Numbered from the stretch's first letter, positions 17,174 to 26,095 are shown. The stretch: DNA of 64,000 nt from Methylobacterium nodulans ORS 2060 (GCF_000022085.1 NC_011894.1:1762501-1826500); one strand, 5' to 3'. Made by a program: numbers and translations. The notes: generated by a model not told the origin, from the sequence alone.

Positions 17174-17656
17174 ATGGTCAATATCGGGTTAACGCGGCGC
17201 GGCCTGCTGTCGCTGGCCGTCGCCGGTCCGCTCGCGGTGGGTCCCGAGGGGGCGGGCCCGCACTCGCCGCTCCCGCCCCTCTTCGCCGTCGATCCCCTGT
17301 CGGGCCTGGCGCTCCGCGGCTACGACCCGGTCTCCTACGCGCTCGGCGAGTGGCCGGTGCCGGGTCGCGCCGCCTACGAGCTGGCCTGGGCCGGCCTCGC
17401 GTGGCGCTTCGCCGGCCCTGCCAACCGGGCGGCCTTCGCCCGCGACCCGGAGATCTATGCGCCTCGCCTCGGCGGCTACGACCCGGTCGGGATCGCCGAG
17501 GGCCGATTCGTGGATGCCGATCCGCTCGTGGCGCTGCATCGGAGCGGCCGCCTCTACCTGTTCCGCAACGAGGCGCGCCGCGCGGCGGCCGATGCCGTCG
17601 TGATCGCTGCCGCGGAGGCGCGGTGGCCGGCCCTCCAGCGCCGGCTCGAGAGCTGA
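17174..17656 (+). CDS. YHS-domain secreted protein
   Basis: A 160-residue protein with an Arg-containing export signal (TRRGLLSLAVAGPLAVG) suggesting Tat or Sec export. The middle GYDPVSYALGEWPVPG...YELAWAGLAWRFAGPANRAAF is the YHS fold (a treble-clef relative of metal-binding TRASH domains), but here it lacks the usual cysteine pair. GGYDPVGIAEG repeats the same motif in the second half. YHS proteins of this secreted type are unassigned; some sit with copper or stress genes. It is divergent from eipA and convergent with cysQ, with no obvious partner. Confidence 0.75.
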   Translation: MVNIGLTRRGLLSLAVAGPLAVGPEGAGPHSPLPPLFAVDPLSGLALRGYDPVSYALGEWPVPGRAAYELAWAGLAWRFAGPANRAAFARDPEIYAPRLGGYDPVGIAEGRFVDADPLVALHRSGRLYLFRNEARRAAADAVVIAAAEARWPALQRRLES

Positions 17657-17702
17657 GCGGGGGGCAGGACCCGCCGGCGCCGGCGGGTCCTCGTCGGCCG
17701 CC

Positions 17703-18539
17703 TCAGGCCGAGGGCAGGGCCACGCGATGCGCGTAGGCCGGGTCGCCCAGCGCCGCGAAGGGCCCGTTGCGGTAGCCCTGCGCCCTGCGGCCGTACAGGA
17801 AGGGGCGCCCGGCAAAGTCGACGAGGCAGCCGCCGGCCTGCGTGAGGATATGGTCGCCCGCCGCGGTGTCCCATTCCATCGTGGGGCCGCTGCGCAGGTA
17901 GAGATCGGCGTCCCCCGCCGCGATCAGCCCGAACTTCAACGCCGAGGAGACCGGTCGCCGCTGCCCGATCGGCAGCCGCGCGAGGCAGGCCTCGTCGGCC
18001 GGATTGCCGTGCAGGCGGCTCACCAGGGCGGTCATGCCCTCGCGCGGCGTCGGGCGCACGGCGATCGCGACGGCCGGTCCGGGCCGGCCGTCCGCGATCG
18101 GAGCCTCGAAGGCGCCGACGCCCGCGCGCCAGACGCGGCCGAGCGCGGGCGCCGCCAGCGCCGCCGCGACCGGGCGGCCCGAGGCGATCAGCGCGATGTT
18201 GACGCTGTACTCGCCGGTGCCCCGCAGGAAGTCGCGGGTTCCGTCGAGGGGATCGACCAGGAAGAACAGGGAGGCGCCGCCACAGGTGCCGGCGGTCTCC
18301 TCGGCGACGACCGGGATCTCGGGCCAGCGCGCGCGCAAAGCCGCGAGGATGCTGGCTTCCGCGGCGAGATCCGCGTCCGTGGTCGGCGACCCGTCCTCCT
18401 TGAAGCGGTGTGGGCAGGGGCCGGTCTCGTAGCGGCGCAGGATCACCCCGGCGGCGCAGGCAATCTCGGCCAGGATGGCGGCGATCGCGTCGCGCTCGGC
18501 GGCATCCGGAACGCGGTCTTGGGAGAGCATCACGGGCAT
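17703..18539 (-). CDS. cysQ: 3'(2'),5'-bisphosphate nucleotidase CysQ
   Basis: A 278-residue member of the inositol monophosphatase superfamily that hydrolyses 3'-phosphoadenosine 5'-phosphate, recycling a by-product of sulfate assimilation. Metal-site motifs are visible in order: VVAEETAG, the hallmark DPLDGTRDFL, and EWDTAAGDHIL near the C terminus. GDGSPTTDADLAAE-like residues (EDGSPTTDADLAAE) complete the site. The start at 18539 is preferred; a second in-frame ATG at 18587 would add 16 residues of no family character. No sulfate assimilation genes are adjacent. Confidence 0.92.
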   Translation of the reverse strand: MPVMLSQDRVPDAAERDAIAAILAEIACAAGVILRRYETGPCPHRFKEDGSPTTDADLAAEASILAALRARWPEIPVVAEETAGTCGGASLFFLVDPLDGTRDFLRGTGEYSVNIALIASGRPVAAALAAPALGRVWRAGVGAFEAPIADGRPGPAVAIAVRPTPREGMTALVSRLHGNPADEACLARLPIGQRRPVSSALKFGLIAAGDADLYLRSGPTMEWDTAAGDHILTQAGGCLVDFAGRPFLYGRRAQGYRNGPFAALGDPAYAHRVALPSA

Positions 18540-18735
18540 GCATCCCTCATGCCCCGGGCCCGCCCGATTGTCGATGGAGGCCCGCATGCGGGTGGTGACC
18601 GACCAGTCGCGGCGGCCGGTCCTGATCCCCCGGTCCCCGCGCTTTCCAAACCACCGCGGTGCCGCTATCCGTGCCGCTCCAGAGCCGGCGATTCACGCGT
18701 CGGATGTCTCCCGGACCGGGCCCCGGAGTCCCCTG

Positions 18736-19383
18736 ATGATCACCGTCACCCTCGATGCTCTCGACCTCTCCGCGCTGCTCTGTTCCCGGGTCTGCCACGA
18801 CGTGATCAGCCCGGTGGGCGCCATCGTGAACGGCCTGGAGGTGCTGGAGGACGAGAACGACGCAGGGATGCGCGACTTCGCCATCGACCTCATCCGCAAG
18901 AGCGCCAGGCAGGCCTCCGCGCGGCTGCAATTCGCCCGGATCGCCTTCGGGGCGGCGGGCTCGGTCGGGGCGACCATCGACCTTGCGGATGCGGAGGGCG
19001 TCGCCCGCGGCCTGTTCGGGGACGAGAAGACCAAGCTCACCTGGAGCGCACCGCGCGCCCTCTTCCCGAAGAACAAGGTCAAGCTTCTCCTCAACCTCGT
19101 GATCATCGCCGTGACCGCCATCCCGCGGGGCGGTGTCATCGATGTCGCGGTGACGGGCGAGGCCGAGGCGCCGGTCTTCGTGCTCACCTGCAAGGGCAGC
19201 CATGCCCGCATTCCGGCCCATGTCGAGGCGCTGATGGCCGGCACGCCCGAGAGCGGCACCGTCGATGCCCATGGTGTCCAGCCCTACTATGCCGGGCTCG
19301 TGGCGCGGGCCGCCGGCATGCAGGTCGGCTTCGCCATCGACGGCGACACCGTGACGATCCGCGCCGAGCCCGCGGCGGTCTGA
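18736..19383 (+). CDS. chpT: Histidine phosphotransferase ChpT
   Basis: A 215-residue dimeric phosphotransferase. The acceptor is His21 in LCSRVCHDVISPVGA, the family signature, followed by GLEVLEDE and a degenerate ATPase-like C-terminal domain that does not bind ATP. In Caulobacter, ChpT passes phosphate from the kinase CckA to CtrA and CpdR, controlling the cell cycle and, in several relatives, motility. Neither ctrA nor cckA is in the window. The stop codon TGA is fused to repeat A2, and cheA follows 248 bases later. Placement next to a chemosensory cluster is notable. Confidence 0.93.
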   Translation: MITVTLDALDLSALLCSRVCHDVISPVGAIVNGLEVLEDENDAGMRDFAIDLIRKSARQASARLQFARIAFGAAGSVGATIDLADAEGVARGLFGDEKTKLTWSAPRALFPKNKVKLLLNLVIIAVTAIPRGGVIDVAVTGEAEAPVFVLTCKGSHARIPAHVEALMAGTPESGTVDAHGVQPYYAGLVARAAGMQVGFAIDGDTVTIRAEPAAV

Positions 19384-19443
19384 ATAGAAACTGAGGTGGG
19401 TGGAAGCCGCTCCGCTCCTCATGCTGAGGGTGCCATCGGGGGG
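19381..19443. repeat. Family A element, internally deleted copy A2, supplying the chpT stop
   Basis: Read on the minus strand this is CCCCGATGGCACCCTC joined directly to AGCATGAGGAGCGG and ending TTCTATTCA: the two outer ends of family A with the central palindrome missing. The plus-strand junction is TGAATAGAAA, where TGA is the chpT stop codon. The same end (TTCTATT) closes copies A3 and A4. Confidence 0.75.
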
Positions 19444-19631
19444 CCTTGAGGCGGCGCCCTCTCGGCGCCACGGCGTCGCGGCCTCGGCGGGATTGCCGCC
19501 TGTAGCGGAGCGGATTCTCCTGCGCCTCGGCCCGATTCCGCAAGTGCGGCAGGCCGCGGCAACGGATCATCAACGCTCCGATGTCAGTCTCGCTCGGCGC
19601 AGAGGTCCTGCGACACCGACGAGTTGCCGAA

Positions 19632-22268
19632 ATGGACGATTTGCTGCGTGAGTTTCTGACCGAGACGGGTGAACACCTGGATACGGTCGATCTGGAGCTC
19701 GTCCGCTTCGAACAGGATCCGAACAACCAGACGATCCTGCGCAATATTTTCCGGCTCGTTCACACCATCAAGGGAACCTGCGGGTTCCTCGGCCTGCCGC
19801 GCCTCGAGGCGCTGGCGCATGCCGCCGAGACCCTGATGGGCAAGTTCCGTGACGGCATGACCGTGACGAGAGAGGCGGTGACCCTCATCCTGCAGACGCT
19901 CGATCGCATCAAGGTGATCGTGGCGGAGCTGGAGCGCACGGCGGCCGAGCCGGCGGGAGCCGACGAGGATCTGATCGGCGCGCTTGAGCGCATGTCCGAG
20001 GGCGAGATTCCCGCACCGGCCGAGCCCTCCTCGCCTGCGGTGACCACCGGCACGCTGGTGCCGCAGACGCTGGAGCGGGCCTTGAAGCCCGGCGAGGTCT
20101 CGCTCGATGATCTGGAGCGGGCTTTTCGCGAGGCGCCCGGTCCTGCTCCGGAACTGAGGCCCGAGCCCGCCAAGCCCGCCGCCAAGGCCGAGCCGCAGCC
20201 CGAGGGCGAGGGCGCCGCGATCAGCAAGGTGCAGACGATCCGCGTGAACGTCGACACCCTCGAGCATCTGATGACGATGGTCTCGGAGCTGGTGCTGACC
20301 CGCAACCAGCTCCTCGAGATCGCCCGCCACCACGAGGACAACAGCTACAAGGTGCCGCTGCAGCGGCTCTCCAACGTTACGGCCGAGCTGCAGGAAGGGG
20401 TCATGAAGACCCGCATGCAGCCGATCGGCTCGGCGTGGCAGAAGCTGCCGCGGGTCGTGCGCGACCTCTCATCCGAACTCGGCAGGAAGATCGACCTCGT
20501 GATGCAGGGCGCCGAGACGGAGCTCGACCGTCAGGTGCTGGAGGTCATCAAGGATCCGCTCACCCACATGGTGCGCAATTCCGCCGACCACGGCATCGAG
20601 TCGGCGGCCGAGCGCAAGGCCGCGGGCAAGCCCGAGAAGGGCACGATCCGCCTCAGCGCCTTCCATGAGGGCGGCACCATCACCATCGAGATCGCCGACG
20701 ACGGCAAGGGGCTCGATCTCGCCGCGATCCGCCGCAAGGCGGTGGAGCGCGGCATCGCCACCGAGGCGGAAGTCGAGCGCATGAACGACGCGCAGGTCGC
20801 GAAGTTCATCTTCCACCCCGGCTTCTCGACCGCCAAGGCCATCACCTCGGTCTCGGGCCGCGGCGTCGGCATGGATGTCGTCAAGACGAATATCGAGCTG
20901 ATCGGCGGCACCGTCGACATCCGCACCCAGTTCGGCCAGGGCACCACCTTCACGATCAAGATCCCGCTGACGCTCGCCATCGTGGCGGCCCTGATCGTGT
21001 CGGCGCGCAACCACCGCTTCGCGATCCCTCAGGTCTCGGTGCTCGAACTCGTGCGGGTGCAGCCGGGCAGCGACCACACGGTCGAGCGCATCAACGGCTC
21101 GCCGGTGCTGCGCCTGCGCGACCGGCTTTTGCCGATCGTGCCCATCGCGGGGCTGCTCGGCCTCGACACGGACGCGGCGGCCGTCTCCTCCGACGAGGGC
21201 TTCGTGGTGGTGAGCCAGGTCGGGCGGCAGCGTTTCGGCATCCTGGTCGACGGTGTCTTCCACACGGAAGAGATCGTCGTGAAGCCGATGTCGACGAAGC
21301 TGCGGCACATCCCGCTCTACTCGGGCAACACGATCCTGGGCGACGGCGCCGTCGTCCTCATCATCGACCCCAACGGCGTCGCCCGCATGCTCGGCGCCGC
21401 CAGCGGCCAGCCCGGCGAGGCGGATGCGGAGGTCGAGGAGGTGGCGGCCGCCGACCAGACCGTGACGCTGCTCGTCTTCAAGGGCGGCGGCGACGCCCTC
21501 AAGGCGGTGCCGCTCTCGCTGGTCACGCGCCTCGAAGAGGTCGATGCCGCCAAGGTCGAATGGGTGGGCGGGCGTCCGCTGATCCAGTATCGCGGGCGGC
21601 TGATGCCCCTCGTGCCGGTCGATCCCGATCAGGTGCTGCGGCGCGAGGGGTCGCAGGCACTGGTGGTGTTCTCGGACGGCGAGCGCTCGATGGGCCTCGC
21701 GGTCGACGAGATCGTCGACATCGTCGACGAGGTGCTCGACGTGGAACTCGCGGCGGAGCGCTCCGATCTGATCGGGTCGGCGGTGGTGCGTGGGCGGGCG
21801 ACCGAGATCGTCAACATCGCCCATTACCTGCCGCTCGCCCATGACGATTGGGCGCGCGCGCCGCGGCGCAGGGAGCCTCAGGTCCCGCGGCTGCTGCTCG
21901 TCGACGATTCGGACTTCTTCCGCGAGATGCTCACGCCCGTGCTCAAGGCGGCGGGCTACAGGGTGACGACCGCCGCGAGCGCCGAGGAGGCGCTGGCGAT
22001 CCTCTCGGGCGAGACCCGCATCGACATCGTGGTGAGCGACCTCGACATGCCGGGCCGCTCCGGCTTCGACCTCGTCGAGGCCATGCGCGTGGCCTCGCCG
22101 CGCATCGCGGCGCTGCCGGTGATCGCGCTGGCGGCGAGCGTCGCCCCCGAGGTGATCGAGCGCGCCCGGGCGCTCGGCGTCGCCGATTTCGTGGCCAAGT
22201 TCGACCGCAGCGGCCTGGTGGCCGCGCTCAACGAGATCTCCGCTCCCTCCCTCGATGCGGCGGCCTGA
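19632..22268 (+). CDS. cheA: Hybrid chemotaxis kinase CheA with two CheW-like domains and a receiver
   Basis: An 878-residue protein. Residues 1-105 are the Hpt domain with His44 in RLVHTIKGTCGFLG. A Pro/Glu-rich linker precedes the dimerisation helices (about 200-265), then the ATPase domain with the N-box near 311 (HMVRNSADHGIES) and DDGKGLD at about 355. Two CheW-like regions follow (about 435-570 and 605-735), then a receiver from about 752 with Asp803 in VVSDLDMPG. No obvious P2 (CheY-binding) domain is present. Such CheA-receiver hybrids often belong to chemosensory systems controlling outputs other than flagella. A start 17 codons upstream at 19581 is possible but atypical. Confidence 0.94.
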   Translation: MDDLLREFLTETGEHLDTVDLELVRFEQDPNNQTILRNIFRLVHTIKGTCGFLGLPRLEALAHAAETLMGKFRDGMTVTREAVTLILQTLDRIKVIVAELERTAAEPAGADEDLIGALERMSEGEIPAPAEPSSPAVTTGTLVPQTLERALKPGEVSLDDLERAFREAPGPAPELRPEPAKPAAKAEPQPEGEGAAISKVQTIRVNVDTLEHLMTMVSELVLTRNQLLEIARHHEDNSYKVPLQRLSNVTAELQEGVMKTRMQPIGSAWQKLPRVVRDLSSELGRKIDLVMQGAETELDRQVLEVIKDPLTHMVRNSADHGIESAAERKAAGKPEKGTIRLSAFHEGGTITIEIADDGKGLDLAAIRRKAVERGIATEAEVERMNDAQVAKFIFHPGFSTAKAITSVSGRGVGMDVVKTNIELIGGTVDIRTQFGQGTTFTIKIPLTLAIVAALIVSARNHRFAIPQVSVLELVRVQPGSDHTVERINGSPVLRLRDRLLPIVPIAGLLGLDTDAAAVSSDEGFVVVSQVGRQRFGILVDGVFHTEEIVVKPMSTKLRHIPLYSGNTILGDGAVVLIIDPNGVARMLGAASGQPGEADAEVEEVAAADQTVTLLVFKGGGDALKAVPLSLVTRLEEVDAAKVEWVGGRPLIQYRGRLMPLVPVDPDQVLRREGSQALVVFSDGERSMGLAVDEIVDIVDEVLDVELAAERSDLIGSAVVRGRATEIVNIAHYLPLAHDDWARAPRRREPQVPRLLLVDDSDFFREMLTPVLKAAGYRVTTAASAEEALAILSGETRIDIVVSDLDMPGRSGFDLVEAMRVASPRIAALPVIALAASVAPEVIERARALGVADFVAKFDRSGLVAALNEISAPSLDAAA

Positions 22269-22320
22269 CCTCCGCCCAGGCTTGCCCCGAGGACTTGCCC
22301 CAAGGATCCGAGCGACGCCC

Positions 22321-22830
22321 ATGATGGCCGCCAACAGCAATGTCGCCCGTCCGGGCGAGACCGCCGCCGCCCCGGTCGGGGAGACCATCGACTACGTCAC
22401 CGTCAGCCTCGGCGACGAGACGTTCGGGCTGCCCATCGACCGGGTGCACGACGTCTTCATCGCCACGAACCTCACCGACGTCCCCCTCGCGCCGCCGGAG
22501 ATCAAGGGCCTCTTGAACCTGCGCGGCCGGGTCGTGACGGCGATCTGCCTGCGCCGGCGCCTCGGCCTGCCCGACCGCGACTCGGAGGGCCGCAACATGG
22601 CGGTGGGCCTCGAACTCGGCGGCGAGGCCTACGGGCTCCTCGTCGATCAGGTCGGCGAGGTGATGAAGCTCTCGGCCGACACCTACGGCCCGAACCCGGT
22701 GCACATGGATGCGCGCTGGCGCAACGTCTCACGCGGCGTGCACCGCCTCGACGGGCGGCTCCTGATCGTCCTCGACGTCGATGCCGTGCTGGCCTTCGGC
22801 GACGAGCGGACGACCGCCTCGGCGGCCTGA
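22321..22830 (+). CDS. cheW: Chemotaxis coupling protein CheW
   Basis: A 169-residue single-domain CheW that links receptors to CheA. After a short Ala-rich lead, residues about 22-165 form the paired SH3-like barrel, with FGLPIDRVHDVF, the receptor-facing IKGLLNLRGRVVTAICLR segment (Arg in NLRG conserved) and GLLVDQVGEVM. It starts 52 bases after cheA. MM at 22321 is the best start; an earlier in-frame ATG at 22255 overlaps the cheA end. No receptor gene is nearby. Confidence 0.94.
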   Translation: MMAANSNVARPGETAAAPVGETIDYVTVSLGDETFGLPIDRVHDVFIATNLTDVPLAPPEIKGLLNLRGRVVTAICLRRRLGLPDRDSEGRNMAVGLELGGEAYGLLVDQVGEVMKLSADTYGPNPVHMDARWRNVSRGVHRLDGRLLIVLDVDAVLAFGDERTTASAA

Positions 22831-22844
22831 GGGGAGGAGACGCG

Positions 22845-23210
22845 ATGAGAACCTGCCTGATCGTCGACGATTCCGCCGTCATCCGGAAGGTGGCCCGGCG
22901 CATCCTGGAAGGGATCGGGTTCCGCGTCGCGGAGGCGGAGGACGGCACTGACGCGCTGGACCTGTGCCGCGAGGCGATGCCCGACGCGATCCTGCTCGAT
23001 TGGCGCATGCCCCAGATGGACGGCTACGAGTTCCTGCGCGAGCTTCGGCGCCTGCCCGACGGAAGCCGGCCCAAGGTGGTGTTCTGCACCACCGAGAACG
23101 ACGTCGCCTCCATCGCCCGTGCCCTGCATGCGGGCGCCGACGAGTACATCATGAAGCCCTTCGACAAGGACATCATGACCGCCAAGCTCCAGGAGGTCGG
23201 CCTGGCCTGA
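22845..23210 (+). CDS. cheY: Single-domain response regulator CheY
   Basis: A 121-residue stand-alone receiver. Asp10/Asp11 region LIVDDSAVIRK, phosphoacceptor Asp53 in AILLDWRMPQMDGYEF, Thr at FCTTEND and Lys at YIMKPFDKD form the complete active site. The DWRMP form of the acceptor loop is typical of alphaproteobacterial CheY paralogues. It starts 14 bases after cheW, with GAGGAG upstream. Its target (flagellar switch or other) cannot be told from sequence. Confidence 0.94.
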   Translation: MRTCLIVDDSAVIRKVARRILEGIGFRVAEAEDGTDALDLCREAMPDAILLDWRMPQMDGYEFLRELRRLPDGSRPKVVFCTTENDVASIARALHAGADEYIMKPFDKDIMTAKLQEVGLA

Positions 23211-23310
23211 CCGGCCCCCGGCGCCTGCGGCATGCGCCCGCCGGACCGGGACGGGCGGCCTGTCCGTCCTCGAAGAAACGCTCCCGAGACGCCCCGAGGC
23301 CCTTATCACC

Positions 23311-24480
23311 ATGGTCGCTGCCGCTGCGCCGTCCCACACCCCGCCCGCTGCATCGCGCATCAAGGTACTGGTGGCGGACGATTCCGCGGTGGTGCGCGGC
23401 CTCGTCTCGCGCTGGCTGGAGGAGGCGGGCTGCGAGGTGGTGGCGACGGCCTCGAACGGCCGGATCGCCGTCGAGACCCTCGATCGCGTCAGCCCGGACA
23501 TCGTTCTGCTCGACATCGAGATGCCGGAACTCGACGGCACCCAGGCGCTGCCGCGGATGCTTGCCAAGCGGCCGGGCCTCCAGGTCGTCATGATGTCGAC
23601 CCTGACGCAGCGCAATGCCGAGATCTCCCTGCGCTGCCTCGCGCTCGGCGCCATCGACTACCTGCCCAAGCCCGAAGGCAATCGCGGCGTCACCACGACG
23701 GCGAGCTTCCGCGAGGACCTGATCCAGAAGATCCGCATGCTCGGTGCCGCCCTGCGGGCGGGTTGCGCCACCGGCGCCGGGCCCCTGCGGCGCAGCCTGC
23801 CCGAGCGGCCCGGCCTCGCGGAGCGGGCGGTCCCGGCGCCGGCGGCGCGCCCGGCGGCCCCGGTGACGCTGCGCCCCCGGATCGCCCGCGCGGCGCCGCG
23901 AATCCTCCTCGTCGGGGCCTCGACGGGCGGGCCGCGGGCGGTGGGCGAGGTGCTCGAAGGGATCGGCGCCACGGCCCTGCGGCGGCTGCCGATCCTCATC
24001 GTCCAGCACATGCCCCCGGTCTTCACCGGCGTTTTCGCCGAGCATCTCGGCACCCGCACGGGGCTTCCGGCGGCCGAGGGCAGGCACGGGGAGGGGCTTC
24101 GCCCCGGCACCATCACCGTCGCCCCGGGCGGGCGCCACATGGGCCTGTCGGGCCACGGCTCCGACATCGCGATCCGCCTCGACGACGGGCCGCCGGTGAA
24201 TTTCTGCCGGCCCGCCGTGGACGTGCTGTTCCGCGATGCCGCGGCGCTGTTCGGGGCGGCGACCCTGTCGGTGGTGCTCACCGGGATGGGGTCGGACGGG
24301 ACGCACGGCGCCAAGGCGCTGATCGAGGCCGGCGGCACCATGCTGGTGCAGGACGAGGCGTCCTCGACGGTCTGGGGCATGCCCGGCAGCATCGCCAAGG
24401 CCGGCTATGCCCACGAGATCCTGGCCCTGCCCGCGATCGGACCCGCCCTCCGGGCCCAGATCACCGGCGGACAGGCCTGA
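23311..24480 (+). CDS. cheB: Protein-glutamate methylesterase/deamidase CheB
   Basis: A 389-residue adaptation enzyme. The receiver (residues 17-135) has Asp68 in IVLLDIEMPELDG. After an Ala/Pro-rich linker the methylesterase domain begins near residue 195, with the catalytic Ser204 in VGASTGGPRA, His in IVQHMPPVFTG and Asp in LTGMGSDGTHGA. It demethylates and deamidates receptors after phosphorylation by CheA. It starts 100 bases after cheY in the same direction, as part of the che cluster. Confidence 0.95.
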   Translation: MVAAAAPSHTPPAASRIKVLVADDSAVVRGLVSRWLEEAGCEVVATASNGRIAVETLDRVSPDIVLLDIEMPELDGTQALPRMLAKRPGLQVVMMSTLTQRNAEISLRCLALGAIDYLPKPEGNRGVTTTASFREDLIQKIRMLGAALRAGCATGAGPLRRSLPERPGLAERAVPAPAARPAAPVTLRPRIARAAPRILLVGASTGGPRAVGEVLEGIGATALRRLPILIVQHMPPVFTGVFAEHLGTRTGLPAAEGRHGEGLRPGTITVAPGGRHMGLSGHGSDIAIRLDDGPPVNFCRPAVDVLFRDAAALFGAATLSVVLTGMGSDGTHGAKALIEAGGTMLVQDEASSTVWGMPGSIAKAGYAHEILALPAIGPALRAQITGGQA

Positions 24481-24520
24481 TGCCCTCCTTGCGTGGCGGT
24501 GCCGGGAAGGGCGGAGAGCG

Positions 24521-25390
24521 ATGACCGAGACCGAGTTCGAGTTCCTGCGCTTCTATCTCAAGCAGCGCTCCGGCCTCGCCCTGACCCCCGAGAAGCGTTA
24601 CCTGATCGAGAGCCGCCTCACGCCGGTCTGCCGGCGCTTCGGCATCGCCACGCTCACCGAGCTCGTGGGCACCCTCCGCCTCGCGCGCGAGAGCGCGATC
24701 GGGACGGCGGTGGTCGAGGCGATGACCACCAACGAGACCTTCTTCTTCCGCGACCGGGCGCCCTTCGACCTGTTCCGGGACGTGCTGCTGCCGCAGGCGC
24801 TCGCCGCCCGCGCCGCGACGCGGCGCCTGCGCATCTGGTGTGCGGCGGCCTCCACCGGTCAGGAACCCTACTCGCTGGCGATGCTCCTGAGCGAGGCCGC
24901 CGCCCGGCTCGCGGGATGGCGCATCGACCTCATCGGCACCGATCTCTCGACCGAGGTGCTGGAGAAGGCGCGGCTCGGCCTCTACAACCAGTTCGAGGTC
25001 CAGCGCGGCCTTCCGGTCCAACTCATGCTCAAGCACTTCGAGCAGGTGGGCGAGCAGTGGCGGATCAGCGCCGCCCTGCGGCAGATGGTGGATTTCCGGC
25101 CGCTCAACCTGCTCGACCGGTTCGATCAGCTCGGCACCTTCGACATCGTGTATTGCCGCAACGTGCTGATCTATTTCGACGCGCCGACGAAGGCGGACGT
25201 GCTCGGGCGGATCGCCGCCCAGCTCGCCCCGGACGGGGCGGTGCTGCTCGGCGCCGCCGAGACGGTGATCGGCATCACGGACGCGCTCAGCCCCGATCCC
25301 AAGCATCGCGGCCTCTATCGCCACGGCGCCGGCAAGGCCGCTTTGGCGCCGCCCGCGCTGCAGAGCATGCCGCGCCTGGCCATGCGCTGA
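24521..25390 (+). CDS. cheR: Chemotaxis protein methyltransferase CheR
   Basis: A 289-residue SAM-dependent enzyme that methylates receptor glutamates. The N-terminal helical domain includes SGLALTPEKRYLIESRL. The catalytic domain shows TTNETFFFRDRAPFDLF, the SAM motif RIWCAAASTGQEPYSLAM, DLIGTDLSTEVLEKA and the C-terminal IVYCRNVLIYFD. No C-terminal TPR extension is present. It starts 40 bases after cheB and is the last gene of the cluster; no cheD, motility or receptor gene follows. Confidence 0.95.
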   Translation: MTETEFEFLRFYLKQRSGLALTPEKRYLIESRLTPVCRRFGIATLTELVGTLRLARESAIGTAVVEAMTTNETFFFRDRAPFDLFRDVLLPQALAARAATRRLRIWCAAASTGQEPYSLAMLLSEAAARLAGWRIDLIGTDLSTEVLEKARLGLYNQFEVQRGLPVQLMLKHFEQVGEQWRISAALRQMVDFRPLNLLDRFDQLGTFDIVYCRNVLIYFDAPTKADVLGRIAAQLAPDGAVLLGAAETVIGITDALSPDPKHRGLYRHGAGKAALAPPALQSMPRLAMR

Positions 25391-25802
25391 AGTAGCCCCG
25401 CCGCGTTTCGACGCAGCCGAGCGCGACCATTCCTGTTGCCCCGCCGGCGTGGTCTGCTACACGGGCAGTCCTGACCGCCAGCGCGCCCGGAGGCTTCCGG
25501 AACCCGTCTGGGCTGCGCGGTGGAAGGGCCGGCGATGACGGGATGGGGCGGACCAGTTCTCTGCAACCCATTCCTGTGAGGCTCAGTGGGCCGAGTAGTC
25601 GCAGGAGCGTCAGTGGTTCGGGGAACAGGAACCGCGACCCTGGCGCATGGCCCACCAGGATTCACCCGCATGAGCCGGCGCGGCGATCGGGAGACGCCGG
25701 CATCCGCCTTTGCGAAGCAATCTGCCGGATCCTGTATGGCACCCTTGTTAACGGGTGCGGCCTAGGGTCGGCGGGTCGAATTCCCCAGGCGAGTGTCCGG
25801 CC
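25391..25802. other. Intergenic spacer after cheR, no gene seen
   Basis: This 412-base spacer is of normal G+C. Open frames on both strands are short, Arg-rich and overlap without protein-like composition. I see no repeat of families A-E, no tRNA and no strong terminator hairpin. The bases just before 25803 include GTTAACGGG but no recognisable promoter. Confidence 0.45.
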
Positions 25803-26030
25803 ATGTGGCGCCTCTTGACCGGCGGCATCAAGGCGATCCTGTCGATCGCGGCGCTCGCGGTCGCGGCCCAATGGGCCGCCCGGCCCGAGGCATCGAAGAC
25901 CCCCGCCTTGGCCTCCGCGATGCGCGATCCGGCGACCACGGGCGCGATCGTCGCGCGCAAGAAGCCCGCCAGCCCGGACCAGCGGGGTCTGCAGCAGCTG
26001 ATGTCGGAGAATGTGGGCGGCGCGCGATAG
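25803..26030 (+). CDS. Small membrane-anchored protein, unknown
   Basis: A 75-residue protein with one N-terminal hydrophobic helix (TGGIKAILSIAALAVAAQWA, preceded by MWRLL), then a hydrophilic tail of about 50 residues with ARKKPASPDQRG. It could be an uncleaved anchor or a signal peptide. I recognise no family. It is convergent with tsf and separated from it by a strong terminator hairpin. Called on its clean signal-anchor composition rather than homology. Confidence 0.55.
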   Translation: MWRLLTGGIKAILSIAALAVAAQWAARPEASKTPALASAMRDPATTGAIVARKKPASPDQRGLQQLMSENVGGAR

Positions 26031-26063
26031 GCGGCCTGCTCCCTGGCGGCGCGTGAACGACAA

Positions 26064-26095
26064 AGGCCGGAGACGGGCTGACCCGTCTCCGGCCT
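26064..26095 (-). terminator. Rho-independent terminator after tsf
   Basis: Perfect 14-bp arms AGGCCGGAGACGGG/CCCGTCTCCGGCCT with a CTGA loop, 30 bases beyond the tsf stop on the minus strand, followed on that strand by TTTG. It lies between convergent genes, so it may serve both. Confidence 0.85.

Noticed and set aside
20469..22388. A 639-codon minus-strand open frame opposite cheA
   Set aside because: Its composition (His/Arg/Asp-rich, no hydrophobic core) and full overlap with the well-marked cheA domains show it is a shadow.
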